From NCBI RefSeq assembly GCF_004027225.2, contig NC_046360.1:2716001-2780000 (forward strand): 64,000 bases of DNA. The letters are read 5' to 3'. Source of the stretch: Strigops habroptila (lineage: Eukaryota; Chordata; Aves; Psittaciformes; Psittacidae). The stretch's first letter is position 1. Each line of letters starts with the position of its first letter. Shown here in pieces: positions 56,909-64,000 of this stretch. Under the pieces are notes generated by a model. The model was not told the DNA's origin and searched no databases. It saw only the letters and a list, made by a program, of their open reading frames with translations. Both the position numbers and the translations under genes were made by a program.

Positions 56909-59900
56909 CTGGGAGGGAAAGGGGGGGGAAAAAACCAGAGAACAAAGGTGAGAGCTGAGGCTGCTGCTTTGGCCACATTAAATGAGTTCTGATGGGGCTT
57001 GGTTGGCAAGTCCAGGGATCCATTAGCATGGAGATCCGAGGAGAGAAGATCACAGTCAAGAACATATCCACACATCCAGCTGTATGAGTTAACAGGAAGT
57101 ACACTGCTAGCATGATCATTTAAGTAGCATTTACTACTTTCAATATTATAAGATGGATTATATTTAACACTCCCAGGCTCTACCAGACACCAAAACCAGA
57201 TCATTAAATTGAATCTAACGGATTAACATTATGTCCATGGCACAGCAGTGGCACAGGCGGGGGGGAACACGATGTATCGGCGGGAAGGTGTGTTCCTCCT
57301 GATCAAGGTGAGCACACAAGTTACAGCAAGATCCAAACAAAGTAAAGACCATCAGATTATGTGCACCACTGGACACGTGATGCAGTCCAATCCGGATCTA
57401 CAGGAGCAACTGTACAGCTGGAAAGACATGTTTGATAGGTGACAGCAACTGAAAACAAGCAGAAGGATCCCCAAAAGTGGGGCAGTGATATGGATAACAC
57501 GTTTTTTTAAGTGATTCATTGCCATCATTCTTTTGTCATCATATTCTTATGTATGTGACCCATGGTTCAGCCAGAAAGAACCACCAGCAACTCAGCAGCC
57601 ATTGCTACTAAATGCCCATATACATCAACAACAAGGAGAGATATTTACCCACATGTATTTTCTCCCCCTCCACGCTCTGCCTTTCAGTCTGTGCAGTCAC
57701 CCATGGGTGGCAAGCTTCCCTACAGTAACTCACATCTGAGTTCTCTTGTGTAGGCTCTGTGCCACATCATCTTGAGATGTTTAGATGGAGTCAGATGCCC
57801 AAATATCTCTAAGGATGTGGTTATACACCCCCTTGCTCTGTGCTATTTCTGAGCAGAACCAACACGCACCTGCCATTCTTTGCACTCCTTATGCCTCGAC
57901 AATCCAAAAAGTGTGATTGCATTATATAGCTGCCAGAACTACAAAGGAAAGAAAGAAAGAAAAGCAATTTTATTACTAGGAAAATGAAACAACAAACAGC
58001 CAAACCCTTAGAAACGTTTCTTAAGGGTGCACATGATCCAAAGCACCCTTTTATGGTGCTGCAGCCACAGTGGCAGACCCCCCCAGGCCCTGCACCACAG
58101 AGGGAGAAATGGGACTGCCCAACTTACATGCCCAAAGAACAAGAAGGGAAGGAGAAACGTCAGCCCCCGCCACATCCAGGACTGAAATCCTTCTGGAAAA
58201 GGTTGACAGAAAAGGCAGAGAGTGAGCATGTAACAGCCAGGACCAGAGCTGCAGCCCTCCCACCCACACCACCCCATAAGGGCTGTTCCTGTCCTGCTCT
58301 GCAGTAACCAACCAATTTAAAACATATACTTGAAGGTGTGGTAATGGGAAGAGGATGAAGCTGTGGCTGCCCCATCCCTGGCAGTGTTCAAGGCCAGGTT
58401 GGACACAGGGGCTTGGAGCAACCTGCTCTAGTGGAAGGTGTCCCTGCCCGTAGCAGGGAGTTGGAACTGAGTGAGCTTTAAGGTCCCTTCAACCCAAACC
58501 AGTCTGGGATTCTGTGACCAAAACCTCCATCTTAACCCTCTGAAGAGCTGCTAGAGATCAGAGCCCTCTGCTCCCAATCCACAGGACCCAAAGATTGGGA
58601 TAAAAGCCTCACATCTTTTCCTCCTTAGGACACTGGTGGCAGGGCAGGGGGTGGCAGCTCTCTCAGAAGGCCACACAGCCCTCTCCCTACCACTGCATCT
58701 AAAACCTGGGCAAAATCAGGACAAAAAGCATTGCAGAAAACCTCACCTACTGTAAGGTCCAAGTGGTTTCTCTCCCCCAAAGCACGGAGCCGATAAAGGC
58801 AGCCCCTTTGATAATAATACTGTAGGAACTGAACACAACCTGGAGAAGGAGAGAGAAAACATCTTTACATTGGCTATTCAGAAGCACGATAAAGGTATCA
58901 AATCATTTTATTAATGTTTAATCCAAGAGCACTTATTGTTTATCTTTGTACTTTGCATATTTGTTTGCTATCTTTATATTCCTGCAGTTTAATACTCCCG
59001 TATTTACCAAGCAGAAGTGCTTTCTACTAAGCATATAAGATACAAAGCTATTTTAGCCCATGAATTAGCAAGGGAAGATATACTCACTCTGAAATATTGA
59101 AAACGCTAAAAATTGACTGCGAAACATTCGATACATGAGTCCATCTGGCCTGAAAGCAAAACACAAAGGAGGTCTATTTGTTTGATCAAAAGCAGATGAT
59201 GCAGTGCCCTTCCCCTTCCCCACCAAGCCAGATCCCATTAGCAAATGAAGCAAGCAGCTGGTACCCAGCCTGCTCCACCCCATCAGGAGCCCAGAGAGGA
59301 TGCTACAGCCTCACATCCCAACTCTGGTGTGTAGGAAACACTCTCATTGATCAGGTCTCCCCTCTCCAACATGTATAAATGCTGCCCCCCTTATTCATTT
59401 GCCTATCTCAGTTTTCTCTAGGCAGCAAAGCTGTTCAGCAGCACCTGCATGGTTGTGCTCCTTATCCCAAGGGTAGCTCAGGACAGTCAGAGGACAAAGG
59501 ACCTTCTGCTCCAGTCACTACATCATCTCCTTACAGATTCAGGAGCAGAAACATTTGTTGTTTCAGAACAACTTTTAATTATTAACTAATCAGTTCATGC
59601 CAAAGTCAAGACAGGTTGCACAGGGGCCTGTCCTGCTGTATTACTGCGCTGTTTGACCAATACCACCACCCCTTGGAAAGTTACTTGCATTTTTGGCTTT
59701 ATACTCTGTTTGTAGTCTGGGTTCAGTGAAGGCACCAAACAGATTCATTTTCTGGGGTCCTCCCTCTAAAGCAAAGCACTGATTGTTTGCTTAGGTACAC
59801 AGAGACAGAAATAAAGAGACGTGCAGAGATTTTGCCACCATCAGCGCAGCTACGGCTGAGGGTTTGGGCTTCTTTCTGTCTTTTTTAACCCAGCAATGTA

Positions 59901-62900
59901 AATACAAAGTTGCTGAGTTGTATTTATCACTGAAAACATCTGTAACATCAGACAAATATTAAATCTGAAGCTTCACCATGTGCCCGTGTGGCCACAGCTT
60001 CGTGGTCATGCTGGATTTAAATACTCAGATGATGCAAACACCATGAAATAGGCTTGAAGCACCTCGAGCAGGCGAGAGCAAACTCACCATGTCAACATTA
60101 CTCCAGACAGGAACGTGGAAACGTAGTGATGAGACACCCACCAGCCTTTGATCCTGAACAGAAAAAATGTGCCAGGTAGATCAGAAACATGGATTTGAGC
60201 ATTGTTAAGTTTGGCTTTACAGACAAAAAGTGGTTCTCACTTGGGAGGGAGGAAGGACAGGAAACAAAAGACATCCCAACTGAAGCAAAAGGGCTGTGGA
60301 ACACTGTCCTGGCAGTATGGCTTAATGTGGGGCACGAATTCATAACTGCTGGAGGGAGGCTCAGGACCAGGACACATCCTGCATGCTCCCACAAGCTCTC
60401 CAGCACAGCGAGCAGCAGCAGTCCCTGCAGCATGAGGTACCACAGTGACTAATGATGTGCAACCCACACACCCTTTTTTCTTTCCATGCCAGTAAGTGAC
60501 ATTTCCAAGTCCTTCCTATGAGGTGGCTGCTTCTTTCAGACACGAATGCTGCAGAAAGCCCAGAAAATTACAGTGAAGTGAGCAAGGGTGGTAGCGAGGC
60601 AGAACCTTCTCCTCCCTCCCCAAACCTCAGGTGGCCACATCTGTGCTTGGAAGTGACCAGGAAGGAGGATGGAGATGAGGCCCTGCAGAGAGGCATCAGC
60701 ATCTCGGATTTGCTGGGCTTCAGTGCTAAGCTGAATCCTCTTTTGTTGCTTGTTTTTCTTTTAAGGACACTTCATGCTTTAAATAGTTTTTGCAGGTGGC
60801 ACAGTACCTTGATCCATTGCTAATGAGAATGCTTTCCCGTATCGTCAGCGTGCAGTAATACCACACTAACAGAAAGTTAAACACTTCATCTGTCACCCTG
60901 TTAAACAGAAAACACACACAGCAAAAGAAATACTGTTAATTATAAAGACACATTCAGAGAAAACCCCTGTTTTAACTCCCTCCCCTTGGGCAAATGGAAC
61001 CTGCCCAATGGAGGCCACAGACACAAAACCCCAGCCCCAGGCATCTCTAACCCACATGCAGAACTGCACACATCAGCAGCACCCCAGGCGCAGAGCCCTT
61101 TCCTCTGGGAAGTGCCTCGTGATACAGCACTGCAGATCTTGAGCTGATAAGCAGGTACGCAGAGCTGACATTAATTCCTTCTGAAGGAGAGAAAGCACCA
61201 TGGAAGCAGCAGATGATCCAATTTAGACAGGCATTTCCAGGCTAATTTAATGAGGAAATTCCATGAGATCTATATAAATCCAATCAACTAAAGGAGCAGA
61301 AGTGCACTATACTCTAGGGAGGGAAAAAAACCTCAACAAACCAACTTTGCCATTCACAAACCCTTCCAACCAAGGGGGTTCGGGGCAGCCTCTGTATAGG
61401 GGAGCATCGTTCCCTGGTATGATCCTCCATTCACCCAGACCCACAGAGACCTCAGTGGAAGAGCCCAGCTCCAACACCCTCCTGGGTTTTAAGCCAAACT
61501 GAGTAGTGGAAGCTCGTCTGTGCTCAGACACTTTCTCACAACCTAGAGATAACATTTCAGGTGTGGTCATTTCATGCAAATCCTCTCTTATTGCCTTTGC
61601 AACCCCACAGCTGCAGCATGGTGCCAGCCCCTGCCTGGGACAATGCATGAGCAAACCAACTGCTTGTTCCCAAGCACAGTGTGGTGCCAGAAAAACAACA
61701 GATCAGGACACATGATCATAGAATAGTTAGGGTTGGAAGGGACCCTGATGTTGGGCTTCTCTTATAGTTACAAGAGATGCCAAAGAAAGTTAAACAAGGA
61801 AAAGCAAGTAGCTGAAATACAGCTCCTGCCACTGTTGAAGAGGTGCAGAAGCTGTCAGGATGTCCAACTGCCCAAAGCCTAAACGCTGCCAGAGTCTGTC
61901 TCACCACCTTATCTTAACAGAAGGTAAGTTAGTTCAAACCCAGCACATTTTTATTCAAAATACTTGATTAAAAGCAGTTTGCAGCTTACCTGTAGTGGAG
62001 AATAAACCTGCAGGTGACAGCCCCGAGTAACAAGATTATCGTCAGGTAAAGTTTGAACTTCTCATACTCATCTTTGTAGGCAAACCTGGAAGGGAAGAAC
62101 ACAAAAGGGTGTTTTATCAAACATGGCTTCACTTTTTTTCAAACCAGATACAAATCCACATGGCAAGCCCAGAGACAGGCATTGCTTGAAACACTCAGAA
62201 AACCAGGAGACAGCGGTGAAAGGCAGCGCTCTGCCTGCAGGGTCCACTAATGCTGCATGGTCCATTATGCTGCAAGACAACAGCTTAAGTCCATCAGAGC
62301 TGGTTTCTGGGGTTTAGGTTTTAAAAGATTTTTAAATTTAAGGGGTTTTTTTCTAAAAAATATAAAATAAACAAATTCCAATTTCCAGAGCACCATATGC
62401 CTGGAAGTCACAACTCCACTTTTCATTGCAACCCCTGTGTTATGCAATTAAGGCAACAGGCTGGGCTTAAAAGCAAGTGATGGACAGAGCCCATCGGAGT
62501 TACATGAAGCATTAGCTTGGCCCATGTCATGGCCCAACTTGCTCACCCTCAATATTTGATCTTTCATCAGATCTAAGAGAAGCCCATTCCTGTCTCTGGA
62601 CTTCAGCCCACGTCCACAGCTGGCCCCAGAGAAACCCAAATCCACATGCATAGAAACACTCACTCACTTTGCTTGGTTACTCAGGAGAGTTACATTCACA
62701 TTTCCCAGGACCAGATTTAAGTACAAGCTGGAAGACAGAAAACAAAAGCAGACCCAAGTCATTCCTTTTATTTGAACACCACAGGATGATCTAGATCTGA
62801 GCTGATGAGACCAGTGTCTCTGTAGGGTTTTAATTAAGGCCAACTGGAGAAATACCCTATAGAAGAGGATTTAAACATGAAAGATTGGTCAGCATTTCCA

Positions 62901-63578
62901 AGAAGTTAGAGAAAAGGTTTACTTTCCTGGTCCCTTTTCTGTGCTACAGCCTAAGGGTGAGATACATAGTGTGCACTGTCCAAAACAAATAATAACAGGG
63001 AGAAATGGGAAGAAAAATTTCCAATAGAAACTTCCGAGGAGCTGCAGCATCACACAGCCCTTGACAACAGAAAGAAACCTGTCCTGGCAACCCCACCTGA
63101 AGCAAAGTATAGATCTTAAGGTGGTTGAAAACACTATTTAAAAACAACAGAGAGAAAAACCTTTGTGCTGATTTGGTCTTTAAAAAATGAGCTCAGGACA
63201 ACATCAGTGTGAAACAGTGAATTGCAGAATCTCCCCTAAATGCAGGGTTACTTTTATCTGAACAAGAGAACCTGCACTGCCTACACACAGCACATTTACA
63301 TACACTTCCAGCTAATGAACTGTGTACAAGTGACACAGCAGCTCAGCAAGAGATTTATGACTAATCCAGTTTTATATGTATTTCTTCAACACGCACATTA
63401 TCCTTTGGGAACACCACCGCTGTGATAAGCAGCACACAGGCCTCCCTGGCAAAGCACGTACCCGTTCTTCTTTGGCAAGTAGGCTTCCATGTCGAAGAAG
63501 GCATTTTGCCTCTCCTTGATCTGGCTGCTGATCTCCTGAATGAGAGCAAACTCTTCAGGACTCGCTCTGGCCTTGCAC
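56795..63578 (-). CDS. TMEM120B: TMEM120B, 3' coding part (ten exons, about 276 residues), partial
   Basis: This is transmembrane protein 120B, a paralogue of TMEM120A/TACAN. It is a nuclear-envelope/ER six-helix membrane protein linked to adipocyte differentiation, with a fold related to fatty-acid elongases. Ten minus-strand exons are in phase: 63462-63578, 62668-62727, 61990-62085, 60808-60897, 60088-60153, 59088-59149, 58747-58839, 58128-58192, 57870-57938 and 56795-56908. They encode a protein from [14 protein letters not shown] to KDKMKKL. Landmarks are [39 protein letters not shown], the histidine-bearing [28 protein letters not shown] and six hydrophobic segments. The first 60-odd residues (coiled-coil N-terminus in the family) lie beyond the right edge. 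The LQKNKDK-type C-terminus favours TMEM120B over TMEM120A, as does synteny with RHOF. Confidence 0.95.
57870..57938 (-). CDS. TMEM120B: TMEM120B exon ([11 protein letters not shown])
   Basis: A 69-base exon, phase 0, encoding [20 protein letters not shown] and EWQ. The acceptor is TTGTAG and the donor GTGCGT. The alignment to human TMEM120B is direct, with a few substitutions. Confidence 0.92.
58128..58192 (-). CDS. TMEM120B: TMEM120B exon ([18 protein letters not shown])
   Basis: A 65-base exon encoding [19 protein letters not shown] and FGH, another predicted membrane helix. The acceptor is TTCCAG and the donor GTAAGT. Confidence 0.94.
58357..58517 (+). mobile_element. CR1 LINE, short 5'-truncated copy
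   Basis: About 160 bases are nearly identical to the 3' part of the copy at 9380-9766. They run from GAAGCTGTGGCTGCCCCATC to a GATTCTGTGA end, which points to the same CR1 subfamily. It lies in a TMEM120B intron, antisense to the gene. Confidence 0.9.
58747..58839 (-). CDS. TMEM120B: TMEM120B exon ([21 protein letters not shown])
   Basis: A 93-base exon encoding [20 protein letters not shown] and [10 protein letters not shown], strongly conserved in TMEM120 proteins. The acceptor is CTCCAG and the donor GTGAGG. Confidence 0.94.
   Translation of the reverse strand, partial: VVFSSYSIIIKGAAFIGSVLWGRETTWTLQ
59088..59149 (-). CDS. TMEM120B: TMEM120B exon ([12 protein letters not shown])
   Basis: A 62-base exon encoding [20 protein letters not shown] with a leading split tryptophan codon. 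The acceptor is TTTCAG and the donor GTGAGT. It continues the membrane domain; the final base starts the serine codon completed in the next exon. Confidence 0.93.
60088..60153 (-). CDS. TMEM120B: TMEM120B exon ([11 protein letters not shown], histidine motif)
   Basis: A 66-base exon encoding [19 protein letters not shown]. The paired histidines sit where elongase-like proteins have their histidine box; in TMEM120 proteins this region lines the cavity that binds coenzyme A. Acceptor TTCAG, donor GTGAGT. Confidence 0.93.
60808..60897 (-). CDS. TMEM120B: TMEM120B exon ([19 protein letters not shown])
   Basis: A 90-base exon encoding [19 protein letters not shown] and [10 protein letters not shown], the second predicted membrane segment. 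It is identical or nearly so to mammalian TMEM120B as I recall it. The acceptor is AACAG and the donor GTACTG. Confidence 0.95.
61715..61748 (-). mobile_element. CR1 terminal fragment
   Basis: Only about 34 bases (ATCATAGAATAGTTAGG and GTTGGAAGGGACC) match the reverse complement of a CR1 3' terminus. It lies in a TMEM120B intron. Confidence 0.75.
61990..62085 (-). CDS. TMEM120B: TMEM120B exon (first membrane helix)
   Basis: A 96-base exon encoding [19 protein letters not shown] and then the hydrophobic stretch [12 protein letters not shown], the first predicted membrane segment. The acceptor is TTCCAG and the donor GTAAGC. The split arginine codon at its end continues in the next exon. Confidence 0.93.
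62668..62727 (-). CDS. TMEM120B: TMEM120B exon ([15 protein letters not shown])
   Basis: A 60-base exon encoding [21 protein letters not shown] across split codons, with a TTCCAG acceptor and a GTGAGT donor. The sequence is nearly identical to vertebrate TMEM120B. It is too short to show up as an isolated reading frame and is recognised by homology and phase. Confidence 0.93.
63462..63578 (-). CDS. TMEM120B: TMEM120B exon (end of cytosolic coiled-coil region)
   Basis: A 117-base exon between a TTGCAG acceptor and a GTACGT donor. It encodes [19 protein letters not shown] and then [19 protein letters not shown], which is the junction between the N-terminal coiled coil and the membrane domain. 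It is the most 5' TMEM120B exon inside the window; its first base completes an arginine codon begun outside. Confidence 0.93.
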
Positions 63579-64000
63579 CTGCAAGAACACAGAAACAGGA
63601 TATTCCTGTTCATGTTTTTACCTCCTTTTTGTTTAGAGGAAAATAACACAGTCATAAACCCCACGCTGTTAAAAAACAAAACCACGTGAGTTGATGCCAT
63701 TGTGCATTTTGCTGCTGTATTTCTGCAGCATCATTTGTCTTACCATGCTTTTATTTCGCTGCCTGGTTTATGTTGTTGTAGGTTATTTCAACCAGCTGGT
63801 TTATAAATCAGCTTCTCTCTTCATCTCAGCTCAGTGACAGGATCCTGTACTTCTTCCCTAGCAGAACACTTAGGGAGTATTGTGCTTTTTGCAGGGACTC
63901 CTTCCACTTTGGGAACTTTGTGTGTGGTTCCAGGCACTGCCCTTGCAGAGGCTGCACCTCTTCAGGCATGAAATATTTCAAGATGTAGCAAACACAGCTG

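Noticed and set aside
56795-63578. Identity as TMEM120A (TACAN)
   Set aside because: The C-terminal LQKNKDK tail and adjacency to RHOF fit TMEM120B; the paralogues are otherwise very similar.

Overview
The window is vertebrate nuclear DNA, almost certainly from a bird. Genes are split into small exons with GT-AG introns, CpG-rich promoters alternate with AT-rich introns, and the recognisable repeats are 5'-truncated CR1 LINE copies. There is no Alu, B1/B2 or L1. One ancient MIR-like SINE is also visible. The three protein-coding genes are SETD1B, RHOF and TMEM120B, the same order and relative orientation as human 12q24.31. By synteny this should correspond to chicken chromosome 15, but that is from memory and the species cannot be named from sequence alone.

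Layout. (1) Positions 1-16690 hold no exon I can recognise and lie inside a very long SETD1B intron. (2) 16691-25312 on the minus strand carry the first five coding exons of SETD1B (601 residues: N-terminal domain, RRM and the start of the low-complexity linker). Its catalytic SET domain lies beyond the left edge. (3) About 25640-26750 is the SETD1B CpG-island promoter. (4) About 28440-29560 is a second CpG-rich block with a TATA-like box, YY1-like sites and a nearby exon-like unit on the plus strand; it may be the promoter of an unannotated non-coding transcript. (5) 30000-42700 is an intergenic interval with several CTCF-like motifs. (6) 43150-53748 on the plus strand is a complete five-exon RHOF gene (220 residues), with its polyadenylation signal near 54446. 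(7) 56795-63578 on the minus strand are the last ten coding exons of TMEM120B (about 276 residues). Its 5' exons lie beyond the right edge.

SETD1B and RHOF are divergent, and RHOF and TMEM120B converge tail to tail. The genes do not form a pathway. SETD1B is a COMPASS H3K4 methyltransferase subunit, RHOF (Rif) is a filopodia-forming Rho GTPase, and TMEM120B is a six-helix nuclear-envelope/ER membrane protein. Their neighbourhood is conserved synteny and not an operon-like unit.

I found no exotic system (no CRISPR, phage, transposase or toxin locus). The most useful leads are the possible divergent lncRNA locus between SETD1B and RHOF, the unusually long exon-free SETD1B intron, the CTCF-like motifs upstream of RHOF, repeated CCAAT modules in the SETD1B island, and a palindromic TGACGCAA pair in RHOF intron 2.
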